Positions 6,638-12,993 of a DNA stretch of 15,704 bases are shown here, one piece after another. The stretch lies in contig JADLKP010000031.1 of assembly GCA_016838945.1 (NCBI GenBank), positions 1-15,704 of the forward strand. The letters are read 5' to 3'. Below the pieces are notes generated by a model, which made no database searches, was not told where the DNA came from, and saw only the letters and a program-made list of their open reading frames with translations. The translations under genes were made by a program, and so were the position numbers. Position 1 is the stretch's first letter. Each line of letters starts with the position of its first letter. The stretch is from Methanobrevibacter sp. Lineage in GTDB: Archaea > Methanobacteriota > Methanobacteria > Methanobacteriales > Methanobacteriaceae.

Positions 6638-7360
6638 ATGAATCTTGAAGATACAATATACAAAAGGCAATCTATTCGATCTTATGATGCCACACCACTT
6701 GGCAATGAAACATTAGATGAAATAAGGGATTTTATAGATAATGCAAAGGAGTTGAATCCAAATATAAAATGGAGTTATGAAATCCTTCCAACAGAGAACA
6801 TCTCTACAATGATGAGATGGAAGGCACCTCATTATATAGCTATTTTCAGTGAGGAAAAGGAGAATTGCTATCAAAATATTGGATTTGTCTTTCAGCAAGT
6901 GGACTTGTTCTTGCAAAGCAAAGGAATCGGGACCTGTTGGATAGGAATGGGAAGCCCTAAAAATTATAAGAATCCTGATGACAGCCAAAAGTTCATAATC
7001 ATCATATCAGTCGGAATGCCAAAAGGAAATTTATACAGGGAAATTAACCAGTTTAGAAGAAAAGCCCTTGAGGACATATCAGATAAGAGAGATGAAAGAC
7101 TGGCTCCTGCACAATTTGCACCATCAGCATCCAATACCCAACCATGGTATTTCACCCACAATGATGACGGCAGCTATGACTTATACAGAGTTAAGGGTGG
7201 GGTGCTTAGAAGCAGGATTTATGGAAATTGGAATAAGATAGATACCGGAATAGCTTTGGCACATCTTTATGTTGCTAATGGGGATAGCTTTAAATTCTAC
7301 AAGAAAGACAATCCTAAAGAATTGAAAGGGCATTTTTACGCAGGTAGTTTTGAGATTTAA
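6638..7360 (+). CDS. Nitroreductase-family protein (TM1586-like)
   Basis: This 240-residue flavin-dependent oxidoreductase has the nitroreductase N-terminal phosphate-binding element (YKRQSIRSYD, residues 8-17). The second conserved element, PSASNTQPW, lies at residues 162-170 instead of near residue 40 as in classical nitroreductases. A hydrophobic helix region (IGFVFQQVDLFLQSKGIGTCWIGMG, about 81-105) lies between them, as in other family members. This order fits the TM1586-type group (Pfam TM1586_NiRdase), in which two half-domains are fused in one chain. It should bind FMN and use NAD(P)H or F420H2-linked electrons, but the substrate is unknown. The start at 6638 has a weak AGTGAT ribosome site. 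It is followed 32 nt later by the tRNA-dihydrouridine synthase gene on the same strand, so co-transcription is likely. Confidence 0.85.
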   Translation: MNLEDTIYKRQSIRSYDATPLGNETLDEIRDFIDNAKELNPNIKWSYEILPTENISTMMRWKAPHYIAIFSEEKENCYQNIGFVFQQVDLFLQSKGIGTCWIGMGSPKNYKNPDDSQKFIIIISVGMPKGNLYREINQFRRKALEDISDKRDERLAPAQFAPSASNTQPWYFTHNDDGSYDLYRVKGGVLRSRIYGNWNKIDTGIALAHLYVANGDSFKFYKKDNPKELKGHFYAGSFEI

Positions 7361-7392
7361 TGTTTATAGAAGTTCAATGATGGCTGATTCAT

Positions 7393-8382
7393 ATGAAATG
7401 GAAAATAGGAAATGTTGAAATAGATAATCAGATAGCTTTGGCTCCTATGGCTGGAGTATGTGACTTCAGCTTCAGAACCATTGTCAAGTCAATGGGCTGT
7501 GGGCTGATTGAAACTGAAATGGTTTCAGATAAGGCTATCATGTATGGCAATTGGAAAACCATGGAAAAGCTGTACATGACTGATTATGAACGTCCTATTT
7601 CACAGCAGATTGTAGGGTCTGATTTAGAATCCTTGACTTTCGCTTCCAAATTCATTTATGAGAATACAAATGCAGACATCATTGACATCAACATGGGATG
7701 TCCTGTAGTTAAAGTCACTAACCGCTCAAAATCAGGCTGTGCATTGATGAAGGACCCTAATAAAGCCAAGTCTATTGTAGAATCTATTGTAGATATTGTG
7801 CCGATTCCAGTTACCGTAAAAATCAGAAGCGGTTGGGATAAGGATAACATCAATGCTGTAGAGATAGCGCAAATCGCAGAGAGTGCAGGTGCATCAGCAA
7901 TCACTGTTCATCCTCGTACAAAGGATCAGGGATACTCAGGAAAGGCTGATTGGTCCATTATAAAGGAAGTTAAGGAAAATGTATCCATTCCAGTTATTGG
8001 AAATGGAGATATCAGGTCCTGTTTTGATGCAAAGAGAATGTTGGATGAGACAGCTTGTGATGCAGTTATGGTCGGAAGGGCTGCATTAGGCAATCCTTGG
8101 TTAATAAGGGATTGCATAGATTATCTTGAAGAAGGCACTCTACCAATGGCAGTAAGCATTGAAGAGAGAATGGAAATCCTAAAGAAACATATCAATCTTC
8201 TTCTTCAAAGGAAGGGAGAGGCATTTGCAATTCCTAAAATGAGAACTCAAGCTGCCTATTATGTTAAGAAGTTGCCTAAGACAATCGAGCTTAAGCAGCA
8301 GATATTTAAAATGAATACAAGAGATGAATTGTTTAATCTATTGGATAATTATGTGGAAACAATGGGTGATGAGTTAAAATAG
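7393..8382 (+). CDS. tRNA-dihydrouridine synthase (Dus family)
   Basis: This 329-residue FMN enzyme reduces specific uridines of tRNA to dihydrouridine using NAD(P)H. The sequence shows the TIM-barrel start motif LAPMAGVCDFSFR (16-28) and the catalytic cysteine in DINMGCP (C103). It also shows the flavin-contacting lysine in VTVKIRSGW (K143), the ITVHPRT histidine region, and the C-terminal GNGDI and GRAALGNPWL flavin-phosphate motifs. Length and motif order match complete Dus proteins of the DusB-like group. The archaeal substrate positions cannot be read from sequence alone. The start at 7393 gives the canonical N-terminus, and the upstream ribosome site is weak (TGATGG), consistent with read-through translation after the nitroreductase 32 nt before it. 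The stop codon falls within the first unit of an 11-bp tandem repeat. Confidence 0.93.
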   Translation: MKWKIGNVEIDNQIALAPMAGVCDFSFRTIVKSMGCGLIETEMVSDKAIMYGNWKTMEKLYMTDYERPISQQIVGSDLESLTFASKFIYENTNADIIDINMGCPVVKVTNRSKSGCALMKDPNKAKSIVESIVDIVPIPVTVKIRSGWDKDNINAVEIAQIAESAGASAITVHPRTKDQGYSGKADWSIIKEVKENVSIPVIGNGDIRSCFDAKRMLDETACDAVMVGRAALGNPWLIRDCIDYLEEGTLPMAVSIEERMEILKKHINLLLQRKGEAFAIPKMRTQAAYYVKKLPKTIELKQQIFKMNTRDELFNLLDNYVETMGDELK

Positions 8383-8421
8383 TTTAAAAATAGCTTAAAA
8401 ATAGTTTGGAAATAGATTAAA
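8378..8421 (+). repeat. Four 11-bp tandem units over the dus stop codon
   Basis: Four adjacent 11-base units read AATAGTTTAAA, AATAGCTTAAA, AATAGTTTGGA and AATAGATTAAA. Each contains TAG, and the first TAG (8380-8382) is the stop codon of the dihydrouridine synthase gene. Because 11 is not a multiple of three, the four TAGs fall in all three reading frames. A less regular A-rich stretch follows to about 8475. Confidence 0.75.
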
Positions 8422-8515
8422 AAATTAAAAATATGAATTAAAATTATAAAAAATAGTAAAAAATAAAAAAGAAAAGTCAAGAGTAGTCACTCCCAACTAG
8501 TGAAAATATTTTGAT

Positions 8516-8548
8516 CAAACTTTTGCGAGCGAAGCGAGTAAAAGTTTG
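8516..8548 (-). terminator. Hairpin with GCGAGCGAAGCGAG loop between convergent genes
   Basis: CAAACTTTT (8516-8524) and AAAAGTTTG (8540-8548) form a perfect 9-bp stem around a 15-base GC-rich loop containing two GCGAG direct repeats separated by CGAA. It starts four bases beyond the stop of the mmp11 gene on the - strand, with T-containing sequence beyond it in that direction, so it probably terminates mmp11. It may also stop transcripts arriving from dus. The base composition is strikingly unlike its surroundings, which hints at a dispersed repeat. Confidence 0.65.
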
Positions 8549-8552
8549 GGGG

Positions 8553-9491
8553 TCAGTAATAGACCTTTACAGCCTCATCAACATCATCATGCAAACCAAG
8601 TGCAGCAAGTGCACCTACTTTACCTTGATCTCCTGTAACTGCAAGGAGTGGAATGTCTAATTCTTCTGCAAGTCTTTCAGCGGTTTCAACATCCATCATG
8701 CCGGTTTTGGTAGCCATTGCATATTCTCTAAGCTTAGGAGGTATTCCAATTCCTTCAAGAATAGCTATTGCAGTCTTGTCTGATAGGGTGTCATGTTTTA
8801 GGATTTCGATAAGCCTATTGATCAATCTTTCCTTATCCTCAGCCATTACAGCAAATGTAAGTGCAATGGAAACACAGTTTTGGGTCTTATGAGGATTATG
8901 TGGGAATAACTGAACGATAATATGGTCGAGATACTCGAATCCTTCCTCTTTCAATTGAAGGCCGATATTGTGAGCCATGGTCCAGGTTGCTCCTGCATCC
9001 TTTACGTCAGTGTCATCTATTCCTATAACCAATTTTTCATATTTTGGAGTTACTACAGTAGCTTTTCCTTCTTTGCTTCCTCCACCAACTTCAAGAAGCT
9101 CGATGTATTTTACGCCTTCTCCCATGCCTCTGCACATTCCAGCACCTACACCAGCACCAGCAAGGCCTCCGTGAGTTACCTTTACCTCATTTGCTTCCTC
9201 ATCAATAAGCACTTCTTCAATTCCAGCAGCATTGATACTTGCTTTAAGGTCTATTGGCTTTTTGCCCACTTTACAAAGGTAGGTGTGCTTGTTGCCATCT
9301 CTTTTAGCATCAATGATAAGTTCGCTGCTGTGTTGGTATTGATAAAGCAACCAGTTGGAACCGCTTGGGCAAGGGTGGTATTCAATAAGTTCTACTGTAT
9401 CTCCATCAGCCATTGTAATGACTTTCTCATATGGAGCAATCCATGGGTCATCAAATTTTTCCTTTAACTCTTCAGGTTTTAAAATTTCCAT
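8553..9491 (-). CDS. mmp11: Methanogenesis marker protein 11
   Basis: This 312-residue protein matches the methanogenesis marker 11 family in length and layout. The family is found almost only in methanogens and its biochemical role is unknown. The N-terminal part (1-105) has a DDPWIAPYEKV opening. A glycine-rich segment follows (HGGLAGAGVGAGMCRGMGEG, 107-126). After this comes GIDDTDVKDAGATWTMA (157-173), which resembles the ATP-using GIDDTD motif of TiaS, the tRNA-Ile2 agmatidine synthase. A conserved-looking FPHNPHKTQNCVSIAL stretch and a C-terminal VTGDQGKVGALAALGL end the domain. A nucleotide-dependent activity is suggested but not shown. There is no membrane segment. The start at 9491 gives a normal N-terminus, with a weak upstream GATGGT. 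ribH lies upstream on the same strand, separated by a terminator hairpin, so mmp11 probably has its own promoter. Confidence 0.88.
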   Translation of the reverse strand: MEILKPEELKEKFDDPWIAPYEKVITMADGDTVELIEYHPCPSGSNWLLYQYQHSSELIIDAKRDGNKHTYLCKVGKKPIDLKASINAAGIEEVLIDEEANEVKVTHGGLAGAGVGAGMCRGMGEGVKYIELLEVGGGSKEGKATVVTPKYEKLVIGIDDTDVKDAGATWTMAHNIGLQLKEEGFEYLDHIIVQLFPHNPHKTQNCVSIALTFAVMAEDKERLINRLIEILKHDTLSDKTAIAILEGIGIPPKLREYAMATKTGMMDVETAERLAEELDIPLLAVTGDQGKVGALAALGLHDDVDEAVKVYY

Positions 9492-9566
9492 ATTACCATC
9501 TGTAAAGATAAATTTTTAAAAAGATTGTATAATCTATAAAATCAGCTATTTTTCATTTTAAGCTAT

Positions 9567-9604
9567 AAAAAAAGTATTTAAAGAATCCACTTGGAATTCT
9601 TTAA
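9567..9604 (-). terminator. Intrinsic terminator after ribH
   Basis: An inverted repeat spans 9578-9604: a TTAAAGAAT arm with its complement ATTCTTTAA, plus CC/GG with one bulge, around a four-base loop. On the - strand it is followed by AAATACTTTTTTT, where the T7 is the complement of 9567-9573. It begins 15 bases beyond the ribH stop. Stem plus T-tract and position make a convincing terminator. Confidence 0.75.
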
Positions 9605-9619
9605 TCATATTCATTTCAA

Positions 9620-10060
9620 TTAGATTTCTTGTAATCTGTCACACATTTTGACAGCTGCTTCAACAGCGCTTTTACCATAGGTAACTCTTCTGTGAGCATC
9701 TAATCTGGTCATTCCTGGACCACTGATTCCGAGGGAAATTGGTTTGCCCCATTCTAAGGATAAATCAGCGATTTTACGTGATGCATGTTGAGCTACGATT
9801 TGGTCATGATCGGTTGCACCTTCAATTACAGTACCAAGGGTTATGATGCAATCTAAATCCACATCTTCGTAGTCTTCATCTTCGTCTGCTTCAATTAATT
9901 TTTTGATTGCAAGAGGCATATCGAATACGCCAGGCACCATTACAATTTTTGTGATTTCACAATCACGAACTTGAGCTTCCGCTTTTGCAAGCTCTAACAT
10001 CATATGAGTAATGTCATAATTAAATTCTGCAACTACTGCACCAATATTATATTTTACCAT
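9620..10060 (-). CDS. ribH: 6,7-dimethyl-8-ribityllumazine synthase
   Basis: This 146-residue enzyme condenses 5-amino-6-ribitylamino-uracil with 3,4-dihydroxybutanone phosphate to form lumazine, the penultimate step to riboflavin. Conserved elements are VVAEFN at the N-terminus, VPGVFDMPLAIKK (42-54) and GTVIEGATDHDQIV with the catalytic-base His85. GISGPGMTRLDAHRRV (111-126), the phosphate-binding and C-terminal region, completes the set. The chain is of full length. An acidic stretch at residues 58-70 (ADEDEDYEDVDLD) looks longer than the corresponding turn in other archaeal RibH proteins as I recall them. The start at 10060 has a clear GGAGGA ribosome site seven bases upstream. A TATA-like AAATATAAAA around 10115-10128 and a terminator hairpin at 9567-9604 suggest a monocistronic transcript. 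Members of the family assemble as pentamers or 60-mers in the cytoplasm. Confidence 0.95.
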   Translation of the reverse strand: MVKYNIGAVVAEFNYDITHMMLELAKAEAQVRDCEITKIVMVPGVFDMPLAIKKLIEADEDEDYEDVDLDCIITLGTVIEGATDHDQIVAQHASRKIADLSLEWGKPISLGISGPGMTRLDAHRRVTYGKSAVEAAVKMCDRLQEI

Positions 10061-10114
10061 TTTTTATCCTCCAAAGATTATTTCGTTATTTGATTAATAT
10101 CATTATATTAGAAG

Positions 10115-10128
10115 TTTTATATTTTTTT
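10115..10128 (-). promoter_or_regulatory. Candidate TATA box for ribH
   Basis: On the - strand the element reads AAAAAAATATAAAA, centred near 10121. A start about 27 nt downstream (near 10094) gives a leader of roughly 34 nt containing the GGAGGA Shine-Dalgarno before the ATG at 10060. The spacing is good, but the region is very AT-rich. Confidence 0.45.
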
Positions 10129-10230
10129 ATTAGTTATCTTATTTTTTTATTAATATTTTATTTTTTATATTTTTCAATTAGACTTTTTTTGATTATTTAT
10201 TATCAGTTTATTAAATATAAAGTGGCTTGA

Positions 10231-10317
10231 CTACATTACCATTACGATAAAACTAGCTACTGCACTGAAAACCATGATAAAGATAATAAATAATGCTGCA
10301 AATTTTACTGCTGTCAT
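10231..10317 (-). CDS. 28-residue single-span membrane peptide, unknown function
   Basis: An open frame on the - strand runs from ATG 10315-10317 to TAG 10231-10233. It encodes 28 residues starting MTAVKFAALFIIFIMVF and continuing SAVASFIVMVM. After a short N-terminus with one lysine the whole peptide is a single hydrophobic helix. An excellent AAGGAGA Shine-Dalgarno (complement of 10324-10330) precedes the ATG with six-base spacing. A TATA element lies at the expected distance upstream. This combination is much stronger than expected by chance for such a short frame. It sits in the otherwise gene-free 364-bp interval between the glycosyltransferase gene and ribH. I do not recognise a family. 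Possible roles are a small subunit of a membrane complex or a membrane-active peptide, neither supported by sequence. Confidence 0.6.
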   Translation of the reverse strand: MTAVKFAALFIIFIMVFSAVASFIVMVM

Positions 10318-10365
10318 ATTAGTTCTCCTTCTTTTATCTAAAATTCATTTTTTATTTGATAATAT

Positions 10366-10378
10366 TTTTATATATTAT
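10366..10378 (-). promoter_or_regulatory. Candidate TATA box for the 28-residue micro-ORF
   Basis: On the - strand the element reads TAATATATAAAAA, centred near 10372. The predicted start near 10345 gives a leader of about 28 nt that contains the AAGGAGA ribosome site. It lies downstream of the glycosyltransferase stop at 10425, so the micro-ORF could be transcribed independently. Confidence 0.5.
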
Positions 10379-10424
10379 AGTAATTATTTATAAATTTTAT
10401 TTTTTTAAGTGGTCCCAGAATAAT

Positions 10425-11420
10425 TCAATAATTGTCATTCTCCTTCTTGAATTCTTCATAATTGTCATATTTCAAAACATCCAAGAAAAATTTTTTCTTT
10501 TTAGGACCTAAATTGTCCAAATAATCCTGATAATATTCTGTTTTTTTAATTTTTTCATAATCTTCCTTGATTAGATTGAATAAGGGCTCTTTTGCATCTT
10601 CTGTAATGTCCATCAATGCCATCCTTGGACCATTGATCTTGTAAGCCAACAAATCGAACTTATAGTCTTCATAGAAGCCGTTATCTATAAATCTTCTCAT
10701 GAGTTCACAGCCTGCCTCCACTGTATCAAGGTAGTTTGCATCTACGACATGGGTTATTGAAGCATTGTGCTTTCTCCTATAATAAAAATGCTTTCTGATT
10801 ATGGAAATTCTTTCGGCCTTCAGATAAACATAGAAGAAAAATGGCATATCCTCAAAGTAGATCCCTTCTGGAAAGCTTGCATCGATTGATTTAAGGAAAC
10901 TGTTTCTATAGATCTTTTGGCAGCTGCTGACTGAGAGGTCAAATAAAAAGTCCTTAGTTTTTTCAGGTGAAAATACGCAATCGTCAAAGCTTTCATCAAG
11001 ATTATTCAAATTAAACCAATCATTTTCATAAATGCGTCCGGTTTCATCATCGTAATTGATCATCTGATACATTGTCATGTCCGTATCTTTCTCTTTTGCT
11101 TCCCTATAAGATATTTCAAATGCCTCTTCTGTAAACCAATCATCTGCGTCAAGAAAAGTCACATATTCGCCAGCAGCTATTTTCATTCCCTTGTTTCTGC
11201 TTGCTCCCAATCCAATGTTTTCCTGGTTGATAAGCTTGATTCTTGAATCCTTCTCTGCATAGCTATTGATGATATTGAGAGTATAGTCACTAGAGCCATC
11301 ATTAACTATGATAATTTCAATATCTTCAAGTGTCTGATTTATAACGCTTTCAATAGCTTTTCTTATGAATTTCTCTTCATTATATGCACAAAGAATTACA
11401 GATATTTTCGGTTTTGTCAT
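10425..11420 (-). CDS. Family-2 glycosyltransferase
   Basis: This 331-residue protein has a GT-A fold glycosyltransferase family 2 domain in its first two thirds. It opens with ISVILCAYNEEKFIRKAIES (6-25), followed by the nucleotide-binding IIIVNDGSSD (36-45), then GLGASRNKGM (70-79) and the metal-binding FLDADDW (89-95). A conserved FPEGIYFEDMPFFFY acceptor-side region follows, in which the ED pair is typical of capsule and teichoic-type GT2 enzymes. The C-terminal third is charged and helical with no membrane segment. It probably adds sugars to a surface polysaccharide or glycoprotein, but donor and acceptor are unknown. The start at 11420 has an AAGGGGC ribosome site. It lies 37 nt after leuB on the same strand and may be transcribed with the leu genes, and wecC at the far end of that cluster is also a surface-sugar gene. 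Confidence 0.92.
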   Translation of the reverse strand: MTKPKISVILCAYNEEKFIRKAIESVINQTLEDIEIIIVNDGSSDYTLNIINSYAEKDSRIKLINQENIGLGASRNKGMKIAAGEYVTFLDADDWFTEEAFEISYREAKEKDTDMTMYQMINYDDETGRIYENDWFNLNNLDESFDDCVFSPEKTKDFLFDLSVSSCQKIYRNSFLKSIDASFPEGIYFEDMPFFFYVYLKAERISIIRKHFYYRRKHNASITHVVDANYLDTVEAGCELMRRFIDNGFYEDYKFDLLAYKINGPRMALMDITEDAKEPLFNLIKEDYEKIKKTEYYQDYLDNLGPKKKKFFLDVLKYDNYEEFKKENDNY

Positions 11421-11457
11421 TTTAGCCCCTTATCAATAAATAAAATGAGTCTTAGTC

Positions 11458-12447
11458 TTAATTTAAGCCATCAATGATGGCTTGTGCCACTTCAGTTGTT
11501 GTTGCATTTCCGCCAAGATCCGGAGTCAATGCCTTTCCTTCATTCAGGACAGATAAAAGGGCATCGTTTAATTTTTCTTCAGCTTCATATTCTTCCAAAT
11601 AGTTCAACATCATAATCGCGGATAATATCATTGCCATTGGATTGGCTATTCCTTGACCTGCAATGTCTGGTGCAGAACCATGAACCGGTTCGAATAATGC
11701 TCCATCTTCACCTATGTTTCCAGATGGAATCATTCCAAGTCCACCCACAAGTCCTGCTCCCTCATCTGATAAGATGTCTCCAAACAGGTTTGTTGTGACG
11801 ATAACTTCAAAGGTTTCAGGTCTTGTGATAAGGTACATTGCAGTTGCATCCACATAATAGTCTTCTGCTTCTATTTCATCCTTGTACTCTTCAGCCACTT
11901 CGTAGAAGGTCTCCTTAAAAAGACCATCAGTGATTTTCAAGACATTTGCCTTGTGGACTCCTGTAACTTTGGACTTATTGTTGTTTTTGGCATATTGGAA
12001 AGCATAATTTATGATGCGTTGGCTTGCCTTTTTAGTGATGATTCTCCTAGCTATTGCCCCTTCTTCTGTATATTCCTCTTCCTTTGCAATATACATTCCT
12101 TCAGTGTTCTCTCTCACTATCATAAAATCAAGATTGTCAAAGAGGGCATTTGTATTTGGATAGGATTTCACAGGCCTTAAGTTTGCAAATAGGTTTAATT
12201 CCTGTCTAAGCCTTACAATAACGTCTGCTGCAGTTTCTCCAGCAGCTCCAAATATGCATGCATCAGCATTTTTTGCAAGTTCAATTGTCTCATCAGGCAA
12301 AGCAGCGCCATTTTTTTCCAAACATTCATCTCCTGCATCACCATAAGTAAAATTAAAGTCAATATCCAATGCTTTCAATACATTTATGCATGCATCCATT
12401 ACTTCTTTACCTATTCCATCTCCAGGGATCACTGCAATATTATACAT
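11458..12447 (-). CDS. leuB: 3-isopropylmalate dehydrogenase
   Basis: This 329-residue enzyme belongs to the NAD-dependent beta-decarboxylating dehydrogenases. It oxidises 3-isopropylmalate to 2-ketoisocaproate, the last dedicated step before transamination to leucine. Visible features are IPGDGIGKEV (7-16), the substrate arginines near LRQELNLFANLRPVK (80-94), VRENTEG (111-117) and the catalytic HKANVLK (165-171). The family signature NLFGDILSDEGAGLVGGLGM (220-239) carries the metal-binding aspartates, and EPVHGSAPDIAG (253-264) binds NAD. Methanogens have a paralogue, AksF (homoisocitrate dehydrogenase of coenzyme B synthesis). The GAAGETAADVIVRLR segment and the location next to leuC and leuD favour LeuB. 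The start at 12447 gives a normal N-terminus, with a weak upstream GGTG. leuD ends 52 nt upstream, so it probably belongs to the same operon. Confidence 0.85.
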   Translation of the reverse strand: MYNIAVIPGDGIGKEVMDACINVLKALDIDFNFTYGDAGDECLEKNGAALPDETIELAKNADACIFGAAGETAADVIVRLRQELNLFANLRPVKSYPNTNALFDNLDFMIVRENTEGMYIAKEEEYTEEGAIARRIITKKASQRIINYAFQYAKNNNKSKVTGVHKANVLKITDGLFKETFYEVAEEYKDEIEAEDYYVDATAMYLITRPETFEVIVTTNLFGDILSDEGAGLVGGLGMIPSGNIGEDGALFEPVHGSAPDIAGQGIANPMAMILSAIMMLNYLEEYEAEEKLNDALLSVLNEGKALTPDLGGNATTTEVAQAIIDGLN

Positions 12448-12499
12448 TTTTACACCATTTATCTAAATTTAGAAATAATAAAATTAAGTTTTCATTGGT

Positions 12500-12982
12500 T
12501 TATTCATTTTGTTTTCTTAAATAACTGATTAAACCACCGGATTCAAGAATTTCCAACATGAATGGAGGCAATTTTTTAAATTCAATTTCCTTTCCGCTTT
12601 CGGATAGGATAATTCCTTTTTCCATATCCACTTCTATCTCTTCGCCATCTTCAATGATTTCACTTATTCCAGGCGCCTCTAAAAGCGGAACTCCCACATT
12701 TGTCGCATTTCTATAGAAGATTCTTGCAAAGGACTCAGCGATTACAGCAGATATTCCACAGCCTTTGATAGCTATTGGAGCATGTTCCCTACTGGATCCG
12801 CATCCGAAATTGGTTCCTCCGACTATGAAATCACCATCATTTGCCTGTGATTTAAAGTCAGAAACCAATCCTTCCATACAATGCTTGGACAATTCTTCCT
12901 CATCAGTATAAATCAAGTATCTGCCTGGAAGAATAATGTCTGTATCAATGTCATTTCCAAATTTAAAAACTTTTCCTTTCAT
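12500..12982 (-). CDS. leuD: 3-isopropylmalate dehydratase small subunit
   Basis: This 160-residue subunit is the swivelling aconitase domain. With LeuC it isomerises 2-isopropylmalate to 3-isopropylmalate. Conserved elements are GNDIDTDIILPGRYLIY (9-25), GGTNFGCGSSREHAPIAIK (55-73) and SFARIFYRNATNVGVPLLE. In methanogens the loop after the GR residues separates isopropylmalate isomerases (YLVY-type) from homoaconitases (YLRT-type), and YLIY here supports the leucine enzyme. The start chosen is ATG 12980-12982, because a GGAGGA Shine-Dalgarno lies five bases upstream and the protein then begins with the canonical MKGKVFKFGND. A longer frame to 13069 would overlap leuC and add a basic 29-residue tail with no family match. 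The Shine-Dalgarno overlaps the leuC stop codon, so translation is probably coupled. Confidence 0.92.
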   Translation of the reverse strand: MKGKVFKFGNDIDTDIILPGRYLIYTDEEELSKHCMEGLVSDFKSQANDGDFIVGGTNFGCGSSREHAPIAIKGCGISAVIAESFARIFYRNATNVGVPLLEAPGISEIIEDGEEIEVDMEKGIILSESGKEIEFKKLPPFMLEILESGGLISYLRKQNE

Positions 12983-12987
12983 ATTAT

Positions 12988-12993
12988 TCCTCC
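12988..12993 (-). promoter_or_regulatory. Shine-Dalgarno overlapping the leuC stop, fixes leuD start
   Basis: GGAGGA on the - strand lies five bases upstream of the leuD ATG (12982). Its first G is the last base of the leuC TAG stop (12993-12995). This arrangement decides the leuD start and indicates translational coupling, so that the two subunits are made in matched amounts. Confidence 0.8.

Noticed and set aside
8383..8510. A regulatory RNA or riboswitch in the A-rich region after dus
   Set aside because: It follows a stop codon, is low-complexity A/T, and shows no stable multi-stem structure by eye, so only the short tandem units and the later hairpin are reported.
8922..9467. A 181-codon open frame on the + strand, antisense to mmp11
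   Set aside because: It lies wholly inside a well-supported gene, its product is Ser/Phe/Cys-rich without family motifs, and no ribosome site is evident. It is a composition shadow.
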